A stretch of 64,000 nt of DNA from Campanula takesimana (Eukaryota > Streptophyta > Magnoliopsida > Asterales > Campanulaceae): assembly GCA_026119855.1 (NCBI GenBank), contig JAOWBW010001595.1, positions 186,001 through 250,000 on the forward strand, written 5' to 3'. Of the stretch, positions 44,432 through 55,707 are shown piece by piece. The notes beneath the pieces were generated by a model. It worked only from the letters and a program-made list of their open reading frames with translations, searched no databases and was not told where the DNA came from. The position numbers were made by a program, and so were the translations under genes. Numbering within the stretch: the stretch's first letter is position 1; each line of letters opens with the position of its first letter.

Positions 44432-44915
44432 CTCCAACCGAACTTCGTCCGAAATGAATCAAATTTTGATAGACCAAAGATAGTCTTTTCGGCTGGGGCC
44501 ATCCAGTACGCAGGATTAGTTGATGAAAACATAAAAATATCCTGGTCTTGATTGAGGAATTTGGTCAGTAGCCTACAGTGAGTCCTTATCTTTGACTTTC
44601 CTGCAGCTTTATTAGAACCATATCGGTTTAGATCATTAATCATCTCATTCATCAAGATTTTTGGCCAGTGCAGCTGCTTTCCTTTGAAGATAGCAACGCA
44701 GTAATTGTATTGCTCAGTTGTAAAGTTGTTGTGGTTCCCATTTTTGCACATGACTTCAGAATCAACCAGATCACATAAGTGAGTCATAACCTCACCAAAA
44801 TCCTTCTTGGTGGAACTTCTGGTGGAGAAGGAATTCACTCCTATCAACTCTAGTAGTGTTGTTCAACAACTCTGGTTTAGGGCTCATAACTCCTGAAAAT
44901 TCTAGGCCAGCCAGC
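44432..44915 (-). pseudogene. Sirevirus-like envelope-like ORF, upstream part
   Basis: The minus-strand frame from 44847 reads a protein without recognised motifs and runs leftward to the CATAT duplication; across the Athila insertion it resumes in frame at 34576, which confirms that both sides were one ORF. The last codons in the raw frame (44311-44426) are Athila LTR sequence. A frame break occurs near 44800. The right side is cut by the Tat-A insertion at 44916. Confidence 0.65.
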
Positions 44916-45937
44916 TGTAGACACCCCGCCTTGGACTGCTCACCCCCATTGCACACTTGATTTTGTATTTCTCCATCTTTCAAGTGTTTTCTGTTAGTTT
45001 CTGTTACTTTGGTTAAGTTCCAAACGGACTCCGTTAAGTCCCGGGACTAAACTGAATAACAGTTCTAACTTTCTAGTCCATTCTGTCAAAAATTGCTTTT
45101 CAGAGTCGCGCGCCTCCGCCTCTTGAGGCCAGACGCGCGCGCCTTACGCCGCCTAGGTGGGATGCGCGCGCTTCTGGGGTGTGTCAGTTACAGATTTTGC
45201 CCAAGAATCTCTCCCTTGCTCATTATACATGATTTTGCCCAGGAAAGATTTCTTGGAGACTCCGTTTGGCTCCAAAAACTCCCCTCTTTCAACTATAAAA
45301 ACCCCTCCAATCCATCATTGGCAGGGACCTTTTTCCTCACTTCTTTTCTAGACTTTTCCTTGGGACTTCTTTTAGACCTTTTTCAACTAAAAATCTTTGG
45401 AACTCAAGAAGTGTTCTCTCCAAGTATTCAACCTCTTCTTCAAGGCTTTTCAAGAGGTTCTCTTTGAAGGATACTATAGGTAAATGTCTTAAACTTTCTT
45501 CTTCTTCTTCTTCTTCTTCTTCTTCAATCAAATGTGCAATCACCCCAAAACCACTTGGGACATGACACCAATGGTCCTTTCATTACATTGTATTGGCCTA
45601 GGAGTCATATCCCTACATTTTAAACTTTAAAACCCCTTTTTTATCATCATTCAAATAGGAAGAACACATTTATCTTTAAAGTGAATTATGAACAAACAAG
45701 ACCGACTTTGCTCGGGCGAAATGGGTGTTTAAGTGCTTCCCATTTCGTAACCTAATCCCCGAACCCCTCATTCCAAAGAATCTCTGTTTTCGTAAATCAA
45801 ACTTAGGCTCATAAACATTATGTTTTCTTACGTTCCTAAAAAACGTGGGTGGCGACTCTAAAACACAATTAGACATCCTAGGACGAGCTCGCGCGCTCTG
45901 GCCTAAAGCCGCGGCCTCTGCCCCCGGGGTATCTAGA
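44916..45937 (+). repeat. 5' LTR of Tat-type gypsy A
   Basis: 1022 bp beginning TGTAGACACCCCGCC and ending TATCTAGA (TATCTACA in copy B). It contains GCGCGC-rich units at 45108-45171 and TATAAAA at 45294-45300. It is diverged from LTR B, so it is an older insertion of the same family. Confidence 0.88.
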
Positions 45938-45938
45938 G

Positions 45939-46534
45939 TGGCGACTCTGTTGGGGATTGCTTGAGGGTTAAACTTGTGTTTCTGTTCATAATTCATTTTT
46001 CTGGGCATTCTGGAAATTGATATGGGAAGCGCGCGCCTCGGACCTTCATGGTCCAAAGCGCGCGCGTCCCGCGTCAAATTCCAGAATCGCCCGCCTTCCA
46101 TGTGTTCTTCCTATTCTTCCTATTATTTCGTGCTAACAAACATTGCAGGGGTTTCATCACACAATCAGGACCAGGGCAATCCCCTGAGTCCATAAGTTTA
46201 TGATAATCTGACAGGTTAGCCCAGAAGCGGGCGCCTCCCAGATTCAATGCGCCAGGCGCGCGATTCCCACAACACCAGCCCGAGGCGCGCGCTTCTGGGC
46301 CAATTTCCAGGGCAAGAACAGGTTTCAGTGACTGAACAGAACAGTGGGGTGTGGGCACAGTTGCCTGCATCAGAACATAATTGAACCCTTTGGACTGTTT
46401 AACTTTGTGTTTATTTATCGGTCACACGGGTGATTCGGGAGTTGTAATTTACATGCTTATGTGTTTTTTTTATCTTTTATTTTCAAAAAAAATAAAAAAT
46501 AAAAAAAATTTGTCACGTGATAGACCTCACACTA
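45939..46534 (+). other. Tat-A PBS and leader, interrupted
   Basis: TGGCGACTCTGTTGGGGA (45939-45956) is a tRNA-Arg-type PBS as in Tat/Ogre elements. The leader carries GCGCGC units at 46028-46070 and 46220-46295. It aligns with 51605-52183 of Tat-B until CACTA (46530-46534), where Tekay-like D begins. The remainder of Tat-A is outside the window. Confidence 0.82.
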
Positions 46535-49047
46535 TGTAACACCCATCGAATTTCTTGTTAAATATTTGACATACTTGTTAAATACTTGAACTTGCATGTT
46601 ATGTGTTAGTTTTACTTGGGTTAAATTTTTAACTGCTTTAAATAGTTAAGGTGGTTGAATGTCTAGTTTTGACTTTTGGGTCATTTGTGAAAATTAGACG
46701 TTAGGGGTCTTTTTGTTAAAAGTGAAACTTGAGGGGCCTAAGTGCAATTCTTTTAAACTTGAATGTTTATCATGTGGGTTTGCAGAGAATGAATTCTCCA
46801 TTTTCATTCTTCTCGTTCTTTCTCTGTTCTGAAAGCTAGGGTTAAAAGTTTTCCCTATTCTCGACTCCTCGAGTTTAATTATCCCTCCGTTCTTGATTCT
46901 GATCCCGGATTAATATTCGTGGCGTTGAATAGAGCATTCCAGGCCGAACAGAAATAAGTTTGGGTCAACTTGAATTTTGACTAGGTAAGTTATTAGCTTC
47001 CCCTTACTTGTAATAACATGCATAAATGTTATTCTCAATACTTGTGATTGTTAATTTTGTGTTTGGGGTGGTTTTTGTGGTACTTGTAAATCTGGGACAA
47101 AGGGAGTATACCCTGTGTAGCATAATGAAAGAACTTGGTTTAAGTGAATTGAGCATGTGAGTGTATTTTGGAGTTGTTAAATTGTTGGTAAAAAGTTACT
47201 CCTACGTTTTGGGACGGACAATTCTTAAGCTGGGAAAGGAATAAAATTTCGCATTGGGGTTCATTGTGCGACCGCACAAAAATGATTGTGCGACCGCACA
47301 TCTTTCTGAAGGGTTTTTCAAAGAAATTGACTTGGTTGTGTGCGGCCGCACAGTCCATTTTGGGCGACCGCACAATTATCTGAAAAACAAAGATTTTGTT
47401 TAAAGTTTGTATAAGTTGGAAGTAACCCTAGTTGAGGTATATAACCTTAGTATAAGATGTCCTAGCAAGTGTTGTGATACTGTAGGGGCATCAGACTTGG
47501 TCTTAAATATGTATACTCATTGAATTAAAATGAGAACATAAGTATAAGAGTAGTATCTCTTCTTTATGTCTTGAAAGTGCTATGAACAAGCACTAATGTG
47601 TTATACTTGTTGTGAATCCAATGATTGTACACCTTAGAGGTATTATCATAAGGTCTTAGACTTGAACATCCTAAGAATAGGATTGGAATTTTGTAAGAGT
47701 AAATGTATAACTCTTATACTTGTTTGAATGTCCAAAGATTGGGATATAACTTGAGGTATAAGACATTAAAATCTTGTACGTGACTTGAACATCCAAAGAA
47801 TTGGATTATAATTTGAAGTATAAGATAATAAAATCTTGTACATGCCTTGACACCAATACATATATATGGTAGTGAACTTGAAAGTGCTATGAACAAGCAC
47901 TAATGTGTATGAGACATGTTCTTGTTGTGTATGTGCAAACATTGCATACATTTGCTTGATACAAGGTGACTTCTTGATTACTTGAAGCATGTTCCTTGTT
48001 GAGCTAGTCCACTACATTTGGATTAGTTCTTCTCCCGTAGTTCAAGTAAATATCTACTTGTACTTTCTTGTGTGAGTCCAGCTGGTTCTCCTTGCTTGTT
48101 CGAAAATGTATAGGTTCACGCTTGTCGCGAGAGATGGGGTTTAAGTGACAATCGGGTCCCTATGTATTTCCGCCCGACCCCTTACTACCGGCCATAGTAA
48201 GGGCATAGCTTCCTTAGTTGGAGCAATAAACCTGACTTAAGTGAATGCTAAACTCCCGTCCCGAACACCTCGTGAATAATCATGAGTACTGATATTGAGA
48301 ATGACACTGGTTACCGGGTCTTCTGATATATACTGAATAATCAGTTCCTGTTATTGATCGTGATGTCAAAGTAATACAAGCTTCGACAACAATGGTATTC
48401 TTGGGAGGAATAAGGAAGGAAGCAATATCCTTATAACTTGCTTGTTTAGCCTTATGTGCTATTTGATGAGTGGATTATCCTCTCATATACTTGTTACTTG
48501 ATGATACTTGATATATGATTAATTGAGTATCTACTTGAATTGCATGATAACATGTCATGTAGTTGCATCTAATAGCTTACTGAGATTTATCTCACCCTTT
48601 AATTGTTTCCCCCCCCCCAGGAAAGGAAGGATAGTGCGCAGTGAGGCTCGACATAGTTGGGAGCTTGCTTCGCAGGTCGTGATTATTTTGGGGCTTGTGT
48701 CCTTTTACACTTGGTGAGGACGATGTATTGGGTTGTATAACTCCTTATTTTGGGGTAGACAGTCTTGTTCAGTTCTTGTTGTCACTAGACATCTTGTATA
48801 GTACTCTTAATGCCAGCTTATGTGCTAGGCATGTTTCCGCTGTGTATGTATTAAGTTTGGTTTTAAATTTTCTTGTCTAGAACTCGTGTTGTGAGCTAGT
48901 ATAGCTCCTTACTCTAGAGTATATATATCATGTCAGTTTGTTAAACAAATGTCATTAAGTTTCTTGTTAAGTTTCTTGTTTCTCGTTAGGCACTCCCATC
49001 CAGGTTCGAGGTTCTATTAGGGGATCCCGGGACCTGGGGGCGTGTCA
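46535..49047 (+). repeat. 5' LTR of a Tekay-like gypsy element D
   Basis: 2513 bp starting TGTAACACCC and ending GGGGCGTGTCA, directly before a tRNA-iMet PBS. Long LTRs with TGTAACACC ends are typical of Tekay/Del chromoviruses. The palindrome cluster lies at 47265-47374 and a TATA-like TATAAG at 47410-47415. Confidence 0.85.
47265..47374 (+). promoter_or_regulatory. Tekay LTR palindrome cluster, 22-52-22 spacing
   Basis: TGTGCGACCGCACA twice (47265, 47287), TGTGCGGCCGCACA (47339) and GGGCGACCGCACA (47362). Centres are at 47271.5, 47293.5, 47345.5 and 47367.5. The word is almost the same as in the young copia LTR, although the elements belong to different superfamilies. Confidence 0.85.
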
Positions 49048-49050
49048 GGT

Positions 49051-49062
49051 TGGTATCAGAGC
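49051..49062 (+). other. PBS, tRNA-iMet type, element D
   Basis: TGGTATCAGAGC lies three bases after the LTR end. Confidence 0.9.
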
Positions 49063-49187
49063 TACCCTGGTTTAGCTACCCTGTTTAGCTACCTTGGTTT
49101 GCTCTAAGTCTGGATAGGGTCTATGGCCTAGGTATGGGTGAGTCTTGGGGTGTTATTAATAACGCTGAGTGTTTACCTACAGGTACA

Positions 49188-50575
49188 ATGAGTTCTGAAG
49201 GTACAAGTGGTAGTAATCAGCTGAGATCTATAACTCCTCAAGAAGAAATGGTTGATAATGTTGACTGGGATTATCCTAATCGCCTTCCAAGGTTCTTGAA
49301 GCTGAAACCTCGTAGTTTTGATGGGGAATTTGATGCTAAGAAGGCAGAAGAGTGGATTGAAAGTATTGAGAAGATCTTTACAGCCTTGAGATGTGCAGGT
49401 GGTGATAAGGTAACCTTTGCAACCTTTAAACTTGAGAAAGCCGCTGAACATTGGTGGCAAGTGTTGAGTAAAAGTTGGGAACTGGAAGGTGTACCACAGA
49501 CATGGGAAAATTTTCTTAAAGCATTCAAGTCACAGTTTATTCCAACAGTGGTCCAAGATAGAAAGGAAATGGAATTTCTTAATCTGGAGCAGGGAAGTCT
49601 GACCGTGGGGCAATACTCAACCAAGTTCCCAGAATTGGCAAGGTATTGTGATCACTTAGTTCCAAACGAAGCCAAGAAGGCACAGAGGTTTGTTAAAGGG
49701 TTAAGGACTGAGTATAGAAAGCAATTTCTTTCTCTACAGCTCACTAGTTATCAGCAAGCAGTGGAGAAGGCTTATACTATTGAAAATGATATTGAAGAAC
49801 ACAAGGTGAAGTTGGGAACAACCATGACTGGTCGTGTATCAGAGAAAACTCAGGGATCTGGTTCTAAAGGTGGTAAATCTGGCCGCCAAGATCGTCGATT
49901 CCGACAGCCAACTGAAAGCAAAGGTAGTGTATCAACTGGTTCGAGGACAACAGTCCAAGGTCCCAGGAGAGTATGTGGCTATTGTTCGAAAGAAGGCCAT
50001 TCTGAAGACAAGTGTTGGCTAAAGCAAGGAAAGTGTATAGTGTGTGGTGAAGCGGGGCACTTTGCTAGAAATTGTCCTAAAAGTAGAGTAAATCAAGTTG
50101 GGGGTACAAGTCAACCAGCCTCAGGTTCCAAGAGAGATAGTGGTGGTCGACCAAAAGTTCAGGGTCGAGTGTTTGCTCTAGATCAGCAGGGTGTAGCTGA
50201 GTCTTCTGCGGTCATAGGAGGTATTATATTACTTTCTAGTACGAGAGCGCGAGTCTTGATAGATCCAGGCTCATCTCATTCTTATGTGGCATCTCATTTT
50301 GTGTCGCATTTGCATGTTCTTCCTGATTCTATGCCTTATGTGCTAGAAGTATCTTCCCCTATGAGAGATTGCATGTTTACTTCTGAGGTTTACAAGAAAT
50401 GTGAGGTTCTTGTGGGTGATCATGCCCTTCTTGCTGACTTAGTCGTGTTATCTATAAGGGACTTTGACGTGATTCTTGGCATGGATTGGCTATATGTGCA
50501 TCATGCATCTGTTGATTGTTATAGAAAAGTAGTAACTTTTTCTATTCCTGGTTTGCCTGATTTTACCTTTGAAGG
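49188..50575 (+). pseudogene. Tekay-like gag-protease, interrupted by Tat-B
   Basis: The frame starts best at ATG 49188, with upstream codons to 49134 also open. It has a retrotransposon gag core (tryptophan-tryptophan in the middle, phenylalanine-leucine-glutamine-rich helices), two CCHC knuckles (CGYCSKEGHSEDKCW and CIVCGEAGHFARNC) near residues 280-310, and a protease with leucine-isoleucine-aspartate-proline-glycine-serine-serine, proline in place of the usual serine or threonine of the active site. After aspartate-tryptophan-leucine the frame runs into Tat-B at 50576. RT and integrase are outside the window. Confidence 0.88.
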
Positions 50576-51585
50576 TGTAGACACCCCGCCTTGGACCGCT
50601 CACCCCGATTGCACATTTGATTTTGTGTTTCTCCCCATTTTAAGTGTTTCTCGTTAGTTTCTGTCACTTCCGTTAAGTTCCTGACTGACTTCGTTAAGTC
50701 CAGGGACTAAACTGAATGACAGGGCTGACTTTCTAGTCCATTCTGTCAAAATTGCCTTCTCTGAGTCGCGCGCCTCCGACACTAGAATCCAGGCGCGCGC
50801 GCCTCCCGCCCCCAAATCAGGAAGCGCGCGCCTCTGGGCGTCAGTTACAGATTTCTGGCCAGGATTCCCTCCCTTGCTCAATTTACAGGATTTTGCCCGG
50901 GAAGGATTTCTTGGTGACTGAGTTTTGGCACCAAAAACACCCCTCTTTCACCTATAAAAACCTCTCTTTACCTCCATTTTCAAGGATCGAAAAATGATCG
51001 AAAGTTGGACCGAAAATTGAACTTACAAAAACTATACCAAAATCACTTTCTAAAGGTTCTCCAAGGATTTCATCAAGAAATATTTGAAGGTCTTCAAATT
51101 GTAGGTAAAAGTCCATCTTTTCCTTCCTTTTCTACTTCATCTCCTCTCTCTTTTTGCTTTAATCAAATGTGCAATCACCCAAATCATTTTGGGACATGAC
51201 TCTCATGATCACCTCATCTCATTGAGGTTGGTTAAGGAGTTATCTCCTACATTCCAAACCATATTTTAAACCCCCTTTTTATGACTTAAAGAAGAAGAAG
51301 AAGAAGAACATTTTCATTTATGTAGATTTTGATCAAGCAAGACCAACTTAAGTTGGGCGAGATGGGTGTTTCGGTACTTACCATCTCGTAATCTAACCCC
51401 CGGACCTCAAAACAAAGAATCTCTGTTTTCGTAACCAAAACTTAGGCTACAATCAATAGGTTTTTCTTATGTTCCTCAAAACATAGGTGGCGACTCTAAA
51501 ACAATCTAAAATCGAGTTAGACATCCTAGGATAATACCACGCGCTCGAGCCTAAGGCCGTGGTGTTCCCACCCGGGGTATCTACA
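50576..51585 (+). repeat. 5' LTR B of Tat-B
   Basis: 1010 bp, TGTAGACACC...GGGGTATCTACA. GCGCGC-type units sit at 50768, 50793 and 50824 (centres 27 and 30 bp apart), followed by TATAAAAA at 50953-50960. Confidence 0.95.
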
Positions 51586-51586
51586 G

Positions 51587-51604
51587 TGGCGACTCCGCTG
51601 GGGA
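51587..51604 (+). other. PBS, tRNA-Arg type, Tat-B
   Basis: TGGCGACTCCGCTGGGGA one base after LTR B. Confidence 0.9.
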
Positions 51605-52755
51605 CATTTGAGGGTTAAACTTGCGTTCTGATCGAAATCTACATCTTTTCTGGGCATTCTGTTTCCTGATGGGGGAGGCGCGCGCGTCTGGCCTTTTAAG
51701 CCTAAGGCGCGCGCATCCCACATCAAGAACCAGAATCGCCCACTTCTTCATATTCTTCATCTTCTTCTTCTGTTATTCTGCACTAATCACTTCTGCAGGG
51801 GTTACAATATGAACATAGGACCAGGGCAATCCCCTGAGTCCAAAGTCTGACATTCTGACAGGTGTGTCCCAGAAGCGCGCGCCTCCCATAATGATTGCGC
51901 CATGCGCGCGCGTCCCACATCAGAACTCAGAGGCGCACGCTTCTGGGTTGGTTCCAGAACAGAGACAGGTTTCAGTGACTGAGCAGTACAGTGGGGTGTG
52001 GGCACAGTTGCCTGCATCAGAACAGAATTGAACCCTCGGACTGTTTAGTTTTGTGTTTTATTTACCGGTCACACGGGTGATTCGGGAGTTGTAATTTTAT
52101 GTGCTTATGTGTTTTGTGTGTTTTTCTTTCTTTTCAAAAAAATAATAATAAAAAAAAATTGTCACTTGTTAGACCTCACACTACATGCACATACTCCTAT
52201 GAACTGCTCACTATCGAGTCGCACAAGTCCAACCCCAAACCCGTCGAGGCCCGTCCTAGAAAGTTTCAAGCTCCACCAGACCTTGGCTCTTTCGAAGCGG
52301 TAAACCTCAGCCCGTGGCGTAGTTCAAGACTACATGCCGGGGGTGACCTTTGAGCCTCATATTCAAGCCGAGCACAAACCACACAATTCTAGTTAGGGTC
52401 TAACACTCCGTGACTCAAGTCGGTTTCCATGTACCGAGATTTCCCTAAACTAATGTCTTCAAATCATACATGCCAACTTGTTGAAAGGGACGCAATAAAA
52501 ATCCGTCCCCAAAAGTGGTTATTTTGGACGAAAATAAAAATCCGTCCCCGCATGTATGCTTTACTACATTAATTTAGTCTAATCCCGATACATGTAGGAT
52601 TCACAAACGTGGTGGAATCCGATGAGTATATGGGACCGCGAGATGGTCTATATACTAGTGTGACGATTCCATTATTTTCTTAGAAACCCCAAAAGGGATT
52701 CATTCCCTCCGACTTATAAAAAAAAAAAAAGAAAAAAAAAAGAGTCTTTTCTTAT
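51605..52755 (+). other. Tat-B leader with GCGCGC units
   Basis: About 1.1 kb non-coding. GCGCGCGC units occur at 51678-51712 and 51876-51945; CCAGAAGCGCGCGCCTCC and the inverted AGGCGCACGCTTCTGG can pair. The A-rich run at 52718-52741 precedes the coding region. Confidence 0.75.
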
Positions 52756-55707
52756 GTGGTTCGAGTCGTGTGCCCAACTGTGTGTTCTAAGCCTCTTCAT
52801 GGACCGCAAGTGTTACTCAAGACTGACAAGGGCCTCTTCTGCAATGTAGGTTCAATTGGTACTTACAAAGTCTACCGGGATTCAGCAAATCGGTTAGTCC
52901 GTGAAGAGATCACTCCAACAGCTCCAACATCAACCATGACCGGCAGTAGCAACACCATGTCTCTCGAACAGCTCTCAACTATGGTCCAACTCCTCCAAGA
53001 GCAACTCTCCACCCTTAACAAGGAGGCACAAAGCAAAGATGACATTTGGCAATCCCACCTCGACAGCCAAAGGGAGGCCCACGAGGCCGAAATGGAGCTA
53101 ATGAAAGAAAAGCTCACCAACCTTGCCAAGGGAAAGAACAAGAACAATGATGATGAATCCGAATGGACCGAGGGTTTGTTCAAGAGTCCTTATGTCAACA
53201 CCCGCACCAAGAAGATGGGGGAACCAAGTTCCGAGATCAATGAGCCCAAAATGGTGGATTCTATCATGGCCTACATCGACCAAAAATTCAATGGGCTCAA
53301 CATGGGGAAAGGCTCCGACACAAGCCTTTATCAATCATCCATCCTCACGAGTACTATGGCCGCCCTTCCCGATAAGTTCAAGATGCCCGACATAAGCAAA
53401 TTCAAGGGCAACTCTTGCCCTATGGCTCACATTGAGACTTATATTTGGGCAATGGTTCCGAAGAAGGTCTCCACCAAGGTGATAGCTCAATGCTTCCCTC
53501 TCACTCTCGAGGGGGCGGCAAAAGATTGGTATGCTACTCTCCCGCTCACTGTCCGTCTTGATTGGGACTCCGCCATGCTTGCCTTCAAGAACCAATACCA
53601 AGGCAACACCACTCACCGGCCCACAAGGAAAGAGCTAGAGAACACTACTCAACGAGACAATGAGTCCTTCATCGACTTCACAAGGAGATGGAATGACAAA
53701 CTCTCTGAAATTGTTGAGAGGCCGAACACAAAAGAGCAAATGGACATATTTCTCAAGTGTCTCAAGATTGATCTCCGCACTCACCTAAGTGGAGCTTGCT
53801 ACTCCGACTTCTCCCAAATGTATGAGGCGGGTGTACGCATGGATGACTTGCTCAAGGAGATTAAGAAGACCACTCCTACTTACCGCTACAAGGCCGCTTC
53901 CAACTCCACAAAAGAGGCCTCGGTCAACGCCGTCACTATTGACAAGGGGAATTACAAAAAGGTTCCTCCACCTCAAGGGAAAAGGCCCCGAAGTGACCGT
54001 GTCTACACGCCTCTCCAAGGCATGACTCAAACCGAAGTGTTCGAGGTCCTCAAGGCAAAGGGTCAAGTCACACCCGTGCAAGGGTACCAACCCAAGACGA
54101 TCCACGACAATCATGCTCACCACAAATATTGTGGCTACCACCAATATAGTGGCCACACCACCGAGGAATGCTTCGTTCTCCGCAATGTCATTCAAGATCT
54201 CATAGATAAGAAAGAATTTGTAGTGACTAATGACGAGCATGTCAATGTAATCGAGATAGGAGAACTTGAGGGGACCACTCATTCAATCCCAATTGTGAAT
54301 GGGGGCCCCAATGTTATGAATAAAATTGACAATTCTTGTTATGTAGTGACTTATGATGAGGTAATGAGGGAAGTACTAGAGAATAGGAAAAAGAAGCAAG
54401 ATGGGAACGTCAATATGCTAACTCGATCCGGTCGAGTCATAGCAAGCAACCCTTCCACTTCCGCACCGAGCTCCTCTTCTCAAAGGCCGCAAGCTCACAA
54501 CACTCCCGAAGATCCTCTACTTGTCCAACTCAAGAAAACTCAAGCCAACATCTCTATTTGGGACCTCATGGCATCCTCGAAGAAACACCGAGATCTCGTC
54601 ATCCGCAATCTCGATGATACATCAGTTTCTCCCGATACTACTCCCGAGGACCTCACGGCAATGATTGGTCACATTCATTTTAGCAATGTCATCACCCTTG
54701 CCGATATGGACCTTCCACCGTTTGGTTCCGACCACAACGAAGCTATTTACCTCAAGGTACGAGCAAGGGGGAGGCCCGTCTCAAGAGTCTTAGTGGACGG
54801 TGGTTCCGCACTCAATCTCATGCCTGGTAGGATCATGGGCATACTGGGGCTCAAAGATTCTGATTTGAGGCCTTCTACTCAAGTAATCCGAGGTTATGAC
54901 AGCACCGCCCGTACAGTCATGGGTATGATCGAAATTGACATTGAGTTTGGGAGCATGGTCATGTCCGTTCCATTCCAAGTGCTTGATATCCCTGCCTCGT
55001 TCAACTTACTGTTAGGTCGACCATGGATTCATAGTGCTAATGCCGTACCGTCAACTCTCCACCAATGTGTCAAGATCCGAAACGGTGATGAAATAGTGAC
55101 CGTAATGGCTGAAAACATTACTATCCACAGAAAAGGTGAGCCCGTCCACCAAGTTCAGCACGGTCTACCAGACTCCACTCTCTCCGGCGTCTCAATCAAC
55201 GCCATTGACAAAGAAGGGGGAAATGGATCATGGACCCCCAGCAATCACAAAGTACTCCGCATGATGAGGGATATGGACTACTTCCCTGATTTAGGCTTAG
55301 GGAAATATCAGCAAGGAATCCTACATCCCGTGCAAGTCCCATTTGTCAAGAACACATTCGGTTTGGGGTACGAGCCTTCCGAAGAAGACTTGAAGCAAGA
55401 ACAAGCAATCAAGAGCGAAAAGGCCCGAGCTCGTAAAGAAGGCCGTCGTTATGAGGACCCCAATCTAAGGCCTTACCGCAAGACGTTGAATGGTTATTTT
55501 GTCCGCCAAGGGGAAGACGTTCCATACATGATCTTTCCCGAACCATGGGTTAACAACAAGGGTGTCAAAAAGCCCGGCCTCGAAATCTTCTCCGATTGTG
55601 AGATCCAGAAATCCGAAAGGGAACCAACTCCCATGTCGCCCCGTGAATGGTGGGGAAGGAAGGTGACTATAGAGTCCGAGACAGAAATCACCGTGGGGAA
55701 GAACTGA
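52756..55707 (+). CDS. Tat-B gag-protease
   Basis: The open frame of 983 codons begins at 52756; the likelier start is ATG 52936, where conserved-looking helical gag sequence begins. Gag occupies about residues 60-470, with an aspartate-tryptophan-tyrosine core and a histidine-cysteine cluster (HHKYCGYHQYSGHTTEEC). Protease follows near residues 660-790 (valine-leucine-valine-aspartate-glycine-glycine-serine-alanine; leucine-leucine-glycine-arginine-proline-tryptophan). A glycine-rich G-patch-like stretch (leucine-glycine-leucine-glycine-lysine) lies near 855. It ends at TGA 55705-55707 while pol continues one frame away; one extra G in 55695-55698 would join them, or a programmed shift is used. 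Confidence 0.9.
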   Translation: MVRVVCPTVCSKPLHGPQVLLKTDKGLFCNVGSIGTYKVYRDSANRLVREEITPTAPTSTMTGSSNTMSLEQLSTMVQLLQEQLSTLNKEAQSKDDIWQSHLDSQREAHEAEMELMKEKLTNLAKGKNKNNDDESEWTEGLFKSPYVNTRTKKMGEPSSEINEPKMVDSIMAYIDQKFNGLNMGKGSDTSLYQSSILTSTMAALPDKFKMPDISKFKGNSCPMAHIETYIWAMVPKKVSTKVIAQCFPLTLEGAAKDWYATLPLTVRLDWDSAMLAFKNQYQGNTTHRPTRKELENTTQRDNESFIDFTRRWNDKLSEIVERPNTKEQMDIFLKCLKIDLRTHLSGACYSDFSQMYEAGVRMDDLLKEIKKTTPTYRYKAASNSTKEASVNAVTIDKGNYKKVPPPQGKRPRSDRVYTPLQGMTQTEVFEVLKAKGQVTPVQGYQPKTIHDNHAHHKYCGYHQYSGHTTEECFVLRNVIQDLIDKKEFVVTNDEHVNVIEIGELEGTTHSIPIVNGGPNVMNKIDNSCYVVTYDEVMREVLENRKKKQDGNVNMLTRSGRVIASNPSTSAPSSSSQRPQAHNTPEDPLLVQLKKTQANISIWDLMASSKKHRDLVIRNLDDTSVSPDTTPEDLTAMIGHIHFSNVITLADMDLPPFGSDHNEAIYLKVRARGRPVSRVLVDGGSALNLMPGRIMGILGLKDSDLRPSTQVIRGYDSTARTVMGMIEIDIEFGSMVMSVPFQVLDIPASFNLLLGRPWIHSANAVPSTLHQCVKIRNGDEIVTVMAENITIHRKGEPVHQVQHGLPDSTLSGVSINAIDKEGGNGSWTPSNHKVLRMMRDMDYFPDLGLGKYQQGILHPVQVPFVKNTFGLGYEPSEEDLKQEQAIKSEKARARKEGRRYEDPNLRPYRKTLNGYFVRQGEDVPYMIFPEPWVNNKGVKKPGLEIFSDCEIQKSEREPTPMSPREWWGRKVTIESETEITVGKN

